From NCBI GenBank assembly GCA_964400285.1, contig CAYNTK010000003.1, forward strand, positions 186,001 through 250,000: a stretch of 64,000 nt of DNA. Direction: 5' to 3'. The stretch's first letter is position 1, and every line of letters begins with the position of its first letter. A model generated the notes under the pieces. That model saw nothing but the letters and a program-made list of their open reading frames with translations. It ran no database searches and was not told where the DNA came from. The position numbers and the translations under genes were made by a program. Of the stretch, positions 9,511 through 17,676 are shown in pieces. This DNA is from FEN-1279 sp964400285 (GTDB taxonomy: Bacteria > Bacteroidota > Ignavibacteria > Tepidaquicellales > Tepidaquicellaceae).

Positions 9511-9676
9511 GAAAGTTTTTGATAAATATACTCTATATATACGATTTTTTAGTTTCCTAAAACTCAGTATAACGAAACAATATTGGAATTATTAACGTAA
9601 AATTGAAAGAAAGATATTTATAAAATACTTAAATTTGCGTTGTAAAAAATCTTAGATAGAGTATTATATTAATATT

Positions 9677-10399
9677 ATGACAACATTAGTAGTAGGAGCA
9701 AATGGTGCAACTGGAAAACATTTAGTTGAGCAATTATTAATTGCGGGGGAAAAAGTCAAAATAATTGTCCGTCCGACAGCTAATATCCCCGCTTCTTGGA
9801 ACAATAATGATAATATCATTATTATTAAAGCAAACATCCTGGAAATTAGTATAGATGAAATGTCAAATCACCTCGCAAACTGCCGAGCAGTAGCATCCTG
9901 CCTCGGACATAATATCACTCTGAAAGGAATTTTCGGAAAACCAAGAAGACTTTGCTCAGATGCAGTAAGATTATTATGCGAAGCAATTAAAAAGAACTCA
10001 CCGGAAAAACCGGTAAAATTTGTCCTGATGAATACGGTTGCAAACAGCAACAGGGATTTAAACGAACAAAATTCAATGGCACATAAAATTGTGATAGGTT
10101 TATTCAGAATGCTTGTACCTCCGCAATCCGATAATGAAAAAGCCGCAGACTATTTAAGAGTTAACATAGGACAAAAAAATCCGTGCATCGAATGGTTGGC
10201 AGTTCGTCCCGATAGTTTAACCAACGAAGAAAAAGTAACTGAATATAAACTTCACCCCTCACCAATAAGAGGAATATTTAATCCGTGCAAAACCAGCTGT
10301 ATAAATGTTGGAAATTTTATAGCAAGACTAATCACAGAAGACGATTTATGGAATAAGTGGAAATTCCAAATGCCGGTAATTTATAATACAAAATTTTGA
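9677..10399 (+). CDS. NAD(P)-binding SDR-like protein (NmrA/atypical SDR)
   Basis: A 240-residue Rossmann-fold protein. The N-terminus has the atypical-SDR dinucleotide site VVGANGATGKHLVEQLL, followed by KIIVRP, where the basic residue suggests NADPH. The middle has ASCLGHNITLKGIFGKPRRL and VLMNTVANSN. A classical YxxxK catalytic pair is not obvious, as in many NmrA-like sensors and atypical SDRs. It stands alone between the secreted unknown and rlmD. Substrate and role cannot be deduced. Confidence 0.75.
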   Translation: MTTLVVGANGATGKHLVEQLLIAGEKVKIIVRPTANIPASWNNNDNIIIIKANILEISIDEMSNHLANCRAVASCLGHNITLKGIFGKPRRLCSDAVRLLCEAIKKNSPEKPVKFVLMNTVANSNRDLNEQNSMAHKIVIGLFRMLVPPQSDNEKAADYLRVNIGQKNPCIEWLAVRPDSLTNEEKVTEYKLHPSPIRGIFNPCKTSCINVGNFIARLITEDDLWNKWKFQMPVIYNTKF

Positions 10400-10420
10400 A
10401 TTAAGAATTTCACATCTTCT

Positions 10421-10440
10421 CGAGCTCCTGCTTGGGAATG
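10421..10440. repeat. Possible dispersed repeat fragment (CTTGGGAA core)
   Basis: The sequence ends CTTGGGAATG, which is the reverse complement of the first ten bases of 9492-9510. It lies between the SDR gene and rlmD, at a local rise in G+C. A weaker relative (AACTTGGGAAGCTGG) is at 44714-44728. It may be a degraded intergenic palindrome. Confidence 0.3.
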
Positions 10441-10503
10441 TTTTTTCATAAAAATAATTTCTTTCACCTTTATTTATATAATCATACTAATTAATTTGTA
10501 ATT

Positions 10504-11922
10504 ATGAAAAAAGGTGAAGAAATTATTATTGATGTAACTTCCTTGAGCACAGATGGTAAAGGAATTTCAAAAACCGATGGAGGATTAGTGATTTTTTCAG
10601 AAAAAACACTACCCGGTGATAGAGTTAAACTTAAAATCAACAAGTGTAAGAAAAATTATGCCGAAGCAACTCCATTCGAATTTATTAAGAATTCCAAATA
10701 CAGGATAAAACCTCTATGCAATCACTTCGGCATTTGCGGAGGATGCAAAATTCAAAACTATAATTACGATAAACAAATCGAATTCAAAACAAAGGCCGTC
10801 GCTGATGCTTTCGAAAGAATCGGAGGTTTTGAAAATATCTCTATCCCGAAAACTATAAAGAGTGAAGACATATTTTTCTACAGAAATAAAATGGAGTTTT
10901 CTTTTTCAAATGATATCTGGCGGGAAAAAGCCAATATGGAAAGCACGGAAAAATTCGGTCTCGGCCTCCACGTCCCGAAATTCCACTCCAAAATTCTGAA
11001 TATTGAAAAATGCTATCTTCAATCCGATACTTCAAATTCAATACTTAACTTTACGCGGGAATTCTTTAAAGAAAAAAACTCGACTATTTACTCAACTAAA
11101 ACTAATTCGGGTTTCCTAAGATTTTTAATTATCAGGGAAAGTAAAAATACCAATGATATTATGGTCAATCTCGTAACTTATGATTATAATGAAGAGTTAA
11201 TCAAAAATTATTCAAGCGAATTATCAAAAAGATTTCCTCAAATTACAACTTTCGTAAATTCCTTTTCTCAAAAGAAAGCACAAATAGCCTTCGGCGAGGA
11301 CTCTGAAACCCTCTTCGGTAAAGGTTTCATCTATGAAAAATTAAAAAACAACGAAAAAGAATTTAACTTTAAAATTTCCCCTAATTCTTTCTTCCAGACC
11401 AATACAAAGCAGGCAGAAAAACTTTTTGGTATCGCTGAAGAATTCCTCAATTTAAAAAAAGATGATAACCTTCTTGACCTGTATTGCGGTGCCGGCTCTA
11501 TCGCAATATTCATTTCCGAAAAAGTCAATAAAGTTACAGGCGTTGAACTGATTCCTGATGCCCTTGAAAACGCTAAAGAAAACGCTGAATTGAATAAAAT
11601 TAAAAACGCCGAATTCGTTTTATCCGACATTAAAGATTTTATTGAAACAATAAACAGTTCAGATAAGTATATAAATTGTAACAAAGTAATTCTTGACCCC
11701 CCGAGGTCAGGTTTGCACCCGGATATATGCAAAATATTATCCGAAACAAATTTTGAAAAAATTTGTTATATTAGTTGTAACCCTGTTACTCAGGCAAGAG
11801 ATTTAAAAATGATTTGTGATAAAGGAAACTATAAAATTGAAAAAATTCAACCTTTTGATATGTTTCCACACACATATCACATTGAAAATGTAGTAAGTTT
11901 AAAAAATATTTCAGAAAAATAA
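10504..11922 (+). CDS. rlmD: 23S rRNA (uracil-C5)-methyltransferase, RlmD/RumA family
   Basis: A 472-residue protein with the RumA layout: an N-terminal TRAM domain (about residues 1-60), an iron-sulfur cysteine set (C72, C78 and C81 in LCNHFGICGGCK, plus KCYLQ later), and a SAM domain with LLDLYCGAGSIAIFIS. The catalytic motif ISCNPVTQARDL and the LDPPRSG motif are both present. It methylates C5 of a uracil in 23S rRNA (U1939 in E. coli) or tRNA U54. The two specificities are not separable by eye, so the symbol is provisional. Confidence 0.88.
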   Translation: MKKGEEIIIDVTSLSTDGKGISKTDGGLVIFSEKTLPGDRVKLKINKCKKNYAEATPFEFIKNSKYRIKPLCNHFGICGGCKIQNYNYDKQIEFKTKAVADAFERIGGFENISIPKTIKSEDIFFYRNKMEFSFSNDIWREKANMESTEKFGLGLHVPKFHSKILNIEKCYLQSDTSNSILNFTREFFKEKNSTIYSTKTNSGFLRFLIIRESKNTNDIMVNLVTYDYNEELIKNYSSELSKRFPQITTFVNSFSQKKAQIAFGEDSETLFGKGFIYEKLKNNEKEFNFKISPNSFFQTNTKQAEKLFGIAEEFLNLKKDDNLLDLYCGAGSIAIFISEKVNKVTGVELIPDALENAKENAELNKIKNAEFVLSDIKDFIETINSSDKYINCNKVILDPPRSGLHPDICKILSETNFEKICYISCNPVTQARDLKMICDKGNYKIEKIQPFDMFPHTYHIENVVSLKNISEK

Positions 11923-11981
11923 AAACAAAATTTAGAGAAGCATATCTACATCTTTATAAATCAAAAAATTATATAAAAAAT

Positions 11982-13541
11982 ATGGAGAACAGAAATAATA
12001 TTCTTTGGGTAGATGATGAGATTGATATGCTTAAATCCAATATTTTATTCCTTAAGCAAAAAGGTTATAATGTAGTTGAAGCAACAAACGGCGACGATGC
12101 AATAGAAATCATTAAAAAAGAAGATTTCGACCTCGTTTTTATGGACGAAATGATGCCGGGAAAAGGGGGACTGGAAACTCTTATAGAAATTAAAGATATT
12201 AAACCTGCTTTGCCCGTGGTTATGGTAACTAAAAACGAAACAGAATCGTTGATGGAAGAAGCTATAGGGAAAAAAATTACAGATTACCTTATCAAACCCG
12301 TAAACCCAAATCAGGTACTCCTTGTCTGTAAAAAAATTCTCGAATCTAAAAGACTTAAAGGCGACCAAGTATCAAAGGATTACATTCAGGAATTCAATTC
12401 TATCTCTATGTCCCTTATGAATGAATTAACTTGGGAAGATTGGATTAATATACACGTAAAAATGACTAATTGGGAAATTGAACTCGATGAACACCCTGAA
12501 CTCGGATTAAAACAAACAGTTCGTGACCAGAGAAAAGAGTGTAATGTCGAGTTTTCAAAGTATATAGAAAAAAACTACAAAAATTGGGTAAACGAAAGTA
12601 CGAACAGACCAACTTTATCACACCAATTAATAGAAAAATACATTGTTCCAGATTTGAACAATTATAAATCAATTTTTTTCTTTTTAATAGATTGTATGCG
12701 CCTTGACCAATGGCTTATGATGGAGAAATATTTAAATAATTTATTTAAGATTTCTAAAGATTATTATTATTCGCTTTTACCAACAGCAACTCCATATTGT
12801 AGAAATGCTATTTTTGCAGGATTATACCCGTCTGATTTGGAAAAACATTATCCTGATTTGTGGAAGGGTGAAGATGATGAAAATTCAAAAAATAACTTTG
12901 AAAGAGAATTTATGACTAAATTTTTCGAGAGAAAAAGAATTAAACTAAAAAACGAACTTAAATATACAAAGATAATGGATTCGGAATTTAGTAGAGGAAT
13001 CGAAAATAAAATACTTACTTTTACTAGCAATCACATGAATGCAATAGTAATTAACTTCGTAGATATGATAGCACATTCTCGAAGCGATACAGCAATATTA
13101 AAAGAAATAGCACCTGATGAATCTGCGTATAGATCTTTGACAGAATCATGGTTTGAACATTCATCTTTCTTTGGAATGTTAAGACAACTCTCTACTAAGC
13201 AGAATATAAAAATAATAATTACAACAGACCATGGGAGTATAAGATGTCTACACGGAGTGAAAGCACTTGGTGATAGAGAATCTTCACCGAATTTAAGGTA
13301 TAAATACGGAAGAAATGTAAAAGCTGATTCACGCAATGCAATAGAAATAAGAAATCCATCAGAATATAAATTACCAAAGAGAAATGGGATTGTAAATTAC
13401 ATAATTGCAAAAGAGGATTTCTATTTCGTATATCCCACGGATTATCATAGATATCTTAATCAATATAATGATACTTTCCAGCATGGTGGAATCTCCCTCG
13501 ATGAGATGATACTACCAGTGGTTACTTTAGAAACAAAATGA
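11982..13541 (+). CDS. porX: PorX-type response regulator with PglZ domain
   Basis: A 519-residue protein. Residues 1-120 form a receiver domain (acidic pair D11-D12, phosphoacceptor D55 in LVFMDEMMPG, later Lys in DYLIKPVNP). The rest is a PglZ/alkaline-phosphatase-superfamily domain (FFFLIDCMRLDQW, ITTDHGS, FQHGGISLDEM as metal ligands). This pair defines PorX, which with PorY controls type IX secretion in Porphyromonas gingivalis. The 5' part uses more G/C-ending codons than the 3' part. PorY is not in the window. Confidence 0.9.
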   Translation: MENRNNILWVDDEIDMLKSNILFLKQKGYNVVEATNGDDAIEIIKKEDFDLVFMDEMMPGKGGLETLIEIKDIKPALPVVMVTKNETESLMEEAIGKKITDYLIKPVNPNQVLLVCKKILESKRLKGDQVSKDYIQEFNSISMSLMNELTWEDWINIHVKMTNWEIELDEHPELGLKQTVRDQRKECNVEFSKYIEKNYKNWVNESTNRPTLSHQLIEKYIVPDLNNYKSIFFFLIDCMRLDQWLMMEKYLNNLFKISKDYYYSLLPTATPYCRNAIFAGLYPSDLEKHYPDLWKGEDDENSKNNFEREFMTKFFERKRIKLKNELKYTKIMDSEFSRGIENKILTFTSNHMNAIVINFVDMIAHSRSDTAILKEIAPDESAYRSLTESWFEHSSFFGMLRQLSTKQNIKIIITTDHGSIRCLHGVKALGDRESSPNLRYKYGRNVKADSRNAIEIRNPSEYKLPKRNGIVNYIIAKEDFYFVYPTDYHRYLNQYNDTFQHGGISLDEMILPVVTLETK

Positions 13542-13598
13542 TTTAGAGATTATTTTCTTCAATGTAACTTCGGTATTAAATAGTTAATTTTGCATCTA

Positions 13599-14042
13599 AT
13601 GAATAAATTGGATAATGTAATAATATCGCATTCAGAAAAAAATACGATATCAATTGGTAAAAAATATGCAAAATCCGTTTTCCCGGGTGAAGTCATTGGA
13701 CTTAAAGGTAATCTTGGCACAGGGAAAACGCAATTTGTTAAAGGTATTTGTCAGTATTTTAATGTAAAAGATGTAGTAAATAGTCCAACATTCATAATTG
13801 TAAATCAATATAAAGGAAACGATCAAAAATCCCAAAAAAATATAATTATAAACCATTTTGATTTATATAGATTGAAATTCAAAGAAGAACTTGAAACAAT
13901 CGGATTTATGGATTATATTAATGAAAATTCAATAAACATAATAGAATGGAGTGAACTTGCGGAAGAATACCTACCAAATGGTATTAGAACAGTTACATTT
14001 GACTTCGGTAAAAAAGTAAACGAAAGAATAATAAAGATTTAG
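13599..14042 (+). CDS. tsaE: tRNA threonylcarbamoyladenosine biosynthesis ATPase TsaE
   Basis: A 147-residue P-loop ATPase of the t6A37 tRNA modification machinery. Visible are the Walker A GNLGTGKTQFVKG, the TsaE signature NSPTFIIVNQY, NHFDLYRLKFKEELETIGF and the ending IIEWSELAEEYLP. An in-frame TTG at 13590 would extend it by three residues, but ATG at 13599 gives the usual N-terminus. The next gene, 13 bases downstream, is its partner tsaB, which supports the identity. Confidence 0.92.
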   Translation: MNKLDNVIISHSEKNTISIGKKYAKSVFPGEVIGLKGNLGTGKTQFVKGICQYFNVKDVVNSPTFIIVNQYKGNDQKSQKNIIINHFDLYRLKFKEELETIGFMDYINENSINIIEWSELAEEYLPNGIRTVTFDFGKKVNERIIKI

Positions 14043-14055
14043 AAAATAATAAGAT

Positions 14056-14712
14056 TTGAATATTTTACTATTAGAAAGTTCGTCAAAAAATATTGAGTTT
14101 GCCTTTAGCAATTCAGGTAAAATTGTTATATTAAAAAAATTGGATAGTGATTGTAATGCAGATTCGTTAATTTACATAATAAAACAGGAGTTTGAATCTG
14201 CAAAATTGGATTTTACCTGTACAGATATAATCAGCATTTCAAATGGTCCGGGTTCTTTTACAGGTTTAAGGATAAGCTCTGCAATAGCTAAAGGAATATG
14301 TTTTGGAATAGATACTAAATTAATCGAAATTCCTACCCTAGATATAATAGCAGGGAAATATAATGGGCAGCCATCAGAAAAAATTATTACTGTAATTATT
14401 TTTTCAAATTCAAAAACTAAAGAATTTTATGCTGCCGATTATACATTTTCAAATAATATAATAGTTAGAATATCAGATTTTTATATAAAAAAAGCAGAGG
14501 AGTTTGAAACAAAGGACAGAATCTTTCTGATTAATGAGGATTATGTAAATATAGATTTTATTGATAAAGCAGAAATAGTTAATTTAGCGAGAAAATCAAA
14601 TATTTATTCTCAATTATATTTAACGAAAAAATATATAAATGAGAATAAGTATTCAGATTATAGAGTGTCTGAACCTTTTTATATGAAAAATTTTGTTCCA
14701 GAGAAGAAATAA
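14056..14712 (+). CDS. tsaB: tRNA threonylcarbamoyladenosine biosynthesis protein TsaB
   Basis: A 218-residue ASKHA-fold protein that begins MNILLLESSSKNIEFAFS and contains the TsaB/TsaD signature SNGPGSFTGLRISSAIAKG. TsaB is the non-catalytic partner of TsaD in t6A37 formation. The start is TTG at 14056, since no ATG precedes the conserved first strand. The C-terminal half is divergent and rich in Ile, Asn and Lys. It follows tsaE directly. TsaD and TsaC are not in the window. Confidence 0.88.
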   Translation: MNILLLESSSKNIEFAFSNSGKIVILKKLDSDCNADSLIYIIKQEFESAKLDFTCTDIISISNGPGSFTGLRISSAIAKGICFGIDTKLIEIPTLDIIAGKYNGQPSEKIITVIIFSNSKTKEFYAADYTFSNNIIVRISDFYIKKAEEFETKDRIFLINEDYVNIDFIDKAEIVNLARKSNIYSQLYLTKKYINENKYSDYRVSEPFYMKNFVPEKK

Positions 14713-14749
14713 TTTGTAAAAAACTAATTAAAAAAAATTAAAAATTAAT

Positions 14750-15604
14750 ATGGCTTGGTTTAAACGTTCAAAAGAAAATATATCAACAAATGCTCCTAAA
14801 AATGATATACCAGATGGTATGTGGGTTAAGTGTGATGAATGTGGTGAGATGATACACAGAAAACAATGGGAAAGTAATTTGTATGTCTGTTCAAAATGTA
14901 ATTTTCATTTTAGAATTGGAAGTGAAGAATATTTCAGTATATTATTTGACGAAGGGACATTCAAAGAACTTGACAAAAAGATACGGTCGGTTGACCCATT
15001 AAAATTTGTAGACACAAAACCTTATGAAAAAAGAATTGAAGAGACGATGAAGAAAACAAATCTTTACGATGCTATTAGAACTGGAATTGGAGAAATGAAT
15101 AAAATACCAGTTGTTATTTGCTGTATGGATTTTAAATTTATTGGTGGAAGTATGGGAAGTGTATTGGGGGAAAAAATTGCAAGAGCAATAGATAAATGCC
15201 TGAAAACAAGATATCCTTTAATTATTATATCCGAAAGCGGTGGAGCGCGAATGATGGAAGGTGGAATTTCGCTAATGCAACTTGCAAAAACAAGTTCACG
15301 ACTTGCAAAACTTTCCGAAGAAAAGATTCCTTATATATCTGTAATAACTGACCCGACAACAGGAGGCGCAAGTGCATCTTATTCAATGTTAGGAGATTTA
15401 AACATAGCTGAGCCGAATGCATTGATTGGATTTGCTGGACCAAGAGTTATCAAACAGGCAACCGGAAAGGATTTACCAAAAGGTTTTCAGCGTTCAGAAT
15501 TTTTGCTTGAACATGGTTTTCTTGATTTAATTGTAGATAGAAGAGATATGAAAGATAGACTAACGATAATACTAAAACACCTTCTTCATAAAACAAATGG
15601 ATAG
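14750..15604 (+). CDS. accD: Acetyl-CoA carboxylase carboxyltransferase subunit beta
   Basis: A 284-residue AccD. The N-terminal zinc ribbon has two CxxC pairs (CDECG and CSKCN). The crotonase-like core has GGSMGSVLGEKIARA, SESGGARMMEGG and DPTTGGASASYSMLGD, where the glycines form the oxyanion hole. The subunit transfers carboxyl from carboxybiotin to acetyl-CoA, making malonyl-CoA for fatty acids. AccA, AccB and AccC are not nearby. Length is normal for the family. Confidence 0.95.
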   Translation: MAWFKRSKENISTNAPKNDIPDGMWVKCDECGEMIHRKQWESNLYVCSKCNFHFRIGSEEYFSILFDEGTFKELDKKIRSVDPLKFVDTKPYEKRIEETMKKTNLYDAIRTGIGEMNKIPVVICCMDFKFIGGSMGSVLGEKIARAIDKCLKTRYPLIIISESGGARMMEGGISLMQLAKTSSRLAKLSEEKIPYISVITDPTTGGASASYSMLGDLNIAEPNALIGFAGPRVIKQATGKDLPKGFQRSEFLLEHGFLDLIVDRRDMKDRLTIILKHLLHKTNG

Positions 15605-15625
15605 GAAATTTACCGGAGTAGAAGA

Positions 15626-16486
15626 ATGAAAGTGGTAAAAGAAATTTCTGCAATGCAGAATATTTCGGAGTTTTATAGAAGAAGTGGAAAAAAAATTGGT
15701 TTTGTTCCGACTATGGGATTTTTGCATGAAGGGCATTGTGCTTTGATGATAAGGGCAAGAGATGAAGCAGATATTTTAATTACAAGTATATTTGTAAATC
15801 CTATACAATTTTCTCCAAATGAAGATTTTAACGTTTATCCGAGAGATTTTCTACGTGATTATCATATATGTAGAAGTTGTGGTGTTGATTACATTTTTTA
15901 TCCAAATGCAAACGATATATATTCAAATGACTATCATACATTTGTAAATGTTAATGTTTTGTCTGATAAACTTGAGGGAAAATACAGACCCGAACACTTT
16001 AAGGGTGTAGCAACAATAGTTTTAAAATTATTTAACATAACAAAGCCTCATTTTACATATTTTGGGCAAAAAGATGCTCAACAGGTAGTAATAATAAAAA
16101 AAATGATTGAAGATTTAAATTTAGATATAAAGTTAAGGGTGTGTGATACAGTAAGAGAGGAAAATGGACTTGCAAAGAGTTCACGTAATACATATTTAAA
16201 TAATGAACAAAGAGAAGAAGCTACTATTTTGTATAAAGCTTTAAAAGAAGCAAAAAGACTTGTTTTAGAAGATGGCATTGAAGAATCAAAGAATTTAAAA
16301 AAAAAGATTAAAGAATATATTGAAACGAATTCACCAAATTCTTCGTTACAGTATATTGCAATAACAGATAACAAAAATTTAGAAAAAATCTTAAATCTTA
16401 AAGAATACAAGGGAATAGTATTGATATCTCTTGCAGCATATTATGGAAAAACAAGATTAATAGATAATATATTATTTGAAAAATAA
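15626..16486 (+). CDS. panC: Pantothenate synthetase PanC
   Basis: A 286-residue enzyme that condenses pantoate and beta-alanine using ATP. Class I tRNA-synthetase-like motifs are clear: FVPTMGFLHEGHCALM (HxGH), FVNPIQFSPNEDF, YFGQKDAQQ and the KSSRN loop. A GGAG at 15615-15618 precedes the ATG by eight bases. panD, which supplies beta-alanine, follows 17 bases downstream, so the two form a coenzyme A operon. Confidence 0.95.
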   Translation: MKVVKEISAMQNISEFYRRSGKKIGFVPTMGFLHEGHCALMIRARDEADILITSIFVNPIQFSPNEDFNVYPRDFLRDYHICRSCGVDYIFYPNANDIYSNDYHTFVNVNVLSDKLEGKYRPEHFKGVATIVLKLFNITKPHFTYFGQKDAQQVVIIKKMIEDLNLDIKLRVCDTVREENGLAKSSRNTYLNNEQREEATILYKALKEAKRLVLEDGIEESKNLKKKIKEYIETNSPNSSLQYIAITDNKNLEKILNLKEYKGIVLISLAAYYGKTRLIDNILFEK

Positions 16487-16503
16487 TAAAGGAGAATACG
16501 AAA

Positions 16504-16863
16504 ATGCGACGTGTATTATGCAAATCAAAAATTCATCGAGCAACTGTAACACAAGCTGAATTATTTTATGAAGGAAGTTTAACACTCGATATTGCTTTAA
16601 TGGAAGCAGCAGACATGCTTCCATACGAAAAAGTTCAAATAGTGAACCTTAATAATGGACAAAGATTAGAAACATATATAATCCCAGGAAAAAGGAATAG
16701 CGGGATAGTATGTTTGAATGGGCCTGCAGCAAGACACGGAGCTGTTGGAGATGAAGTAATAATTATTACTTACGGTTCGTTTGATGATGAAGAAATAAAA
16801 AATTTTAAACCAATAAAAATATTTGTTGATAAGAAAAATAAAATTATTAAAAGAAATAAATAA
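16504..16863 (+). CDS. panD: Aspartate 1-decarboxylase PanD (pyruvoyl enzyme)
   Basis: A 119-residue proenzyme. The self-cleavage site Gly24-Ser25 is visible in FYEGSLTLD; cleavage leaves a pyruvoyl group on the new N-terminus. The motifs RRVLCKSKIHRATVT, AADMLPYEKVQIVN and GPAARHGAVGDEVIII are typical. It makes beta-alanine from aspartate for PanC, encoded just upstream. A ribosome binding site GGAG lies at 16491-16494. Length matches the family. Confidence 0.95.
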   Translation: MRRVLCKSKIHRATVTQAELFYEGSLTLDIALMEAADMLPYEKVQIVNLNNGQRLETYIIPGKRNSGIVCLNGPAARHGAVGDEVIIITYGSFDDEEIKNFKPIKIFVDKKNKIIKRNK

Positions 16864-16908
16864 TTTTCTTTATATATTCCTACTCATTTAATCTCAAAAT
16901 AATTTACT

Positions 16909-17667
16909 GTGAAACTCGCAACCGTTATACTTGCAGCTGGAAAAGGCAAGCGAATGAAAAATCCGAATAAATCTAAAGTGATGTTTGAATTGGGTGATAA
17001 ACCACTCATTCAATACGTTATTGAACTTGCTTTAAAAATTCATTCGGATAAAATTATTTTGATAGTTGGTCATCAAAAACAAAGCGTAATTGATTTTGTC
17101 AATACAAAATTTGCTAACGAAATTTCAAGGATTAAATTTGCACATCAAGATGAACAACTTGGAACAGGGCATGCAATTATGCAAACTTATGATGAGTTAA
17201 AACATTTTAAAGGTGAAGTTTTAATACTTTCAGGAGATGTTCCTTTACTTAGATACAAAACAATAGAAAAATTTATTTCTTTTCATGTAAATAATAAATA
17301 TCAGGCAAGTCTTTTATCTGCTATTCTTAAAGATCCTTCGGGATATGGCAGAATAATTAGAGATGATAAGAAGAATTTTATTGAAATTAAAGAAGATAAA
17401 GATTCATCTGAAAAAGAAAAAGAAATCAAAGAAATTAATTCAGGTATATATATAATAGATAATGAATTACTTTTTGAAGCAATTAAAACTTTAAAAACAG
17501 ATAATGCACAAGGAGAATATTATATAACAGACATATTTAAATATTTTAAAGAAAAAGGTAGCAAAATTGGAGCCATCCCAGTTAAAAACAATATAGAGAT
17601 ATGTGGAATAAATACAATAGAGCAACTTAAAGAACTTGAAAGAGAGCATATAAAAATGCAAAATTAA
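16909..17667 (+). CDS. UDP-GlcNAc pyrophosphorylase-like nucleotidyltransferase (GlmU N-terminal domain only)
   Basis: A 252-residue nucleotidyltransferase with the GlmU signature VILAAGKGKRMKN...KVMFELGDKPLIQYVI, the uracil-binding region QLGTGHAIMQT, the metal-binding LSGDVPLL and the NSGIYII motif. E. coli GlmU is about 456 residues with a C-terminal left-handed beta-helix acetyltransferase domain. That domain is absent here and not encoded nearby. The start is GTG at 16909. The adjacent phosphohexomutase suggests the pair makes UDP-GlcNAc or a similar sugar nucleotide. Confidence 0.82.
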   Translation: MKLATVILAAGKGKRMKNPNKSKVMFELGDKPLIQYVIELALKIHSDKIILIVGHQKQSVIDFVNTKFANEISRIKFAHQDEQLGTGHAIMQTYDELKHFKGEVLILSGDVPLLRYKTIEKFISFHVNNKYQASLLSAILKDPSGYGRIIRDDKKNFIEIKEDKDSSEKEKEIKEINSGIYIIDNELLFEAIKTLKTDNAQGEYYITDIFKYFKEKGSKIGAIPVKNNIEICGINTIEQLKELEREHIKMQN

Positions 17668-17676
17668 ATAAATATT

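Noticed and set aside
9413..9595. A 60-residue reading frame overlapping the end of the secreted unknown gene
   Set aside because: Composition is that of translated A+T-rich spacer (Phe/Ile/Tyr), it overlaps the previous gene and has no ribosome binding site.
13590..13598. TTG at 13590 as the start of tsaE
   Set aside because: It adds only three residues without support, and the ATG at 13599 gives the usual TsaE N-terminus.
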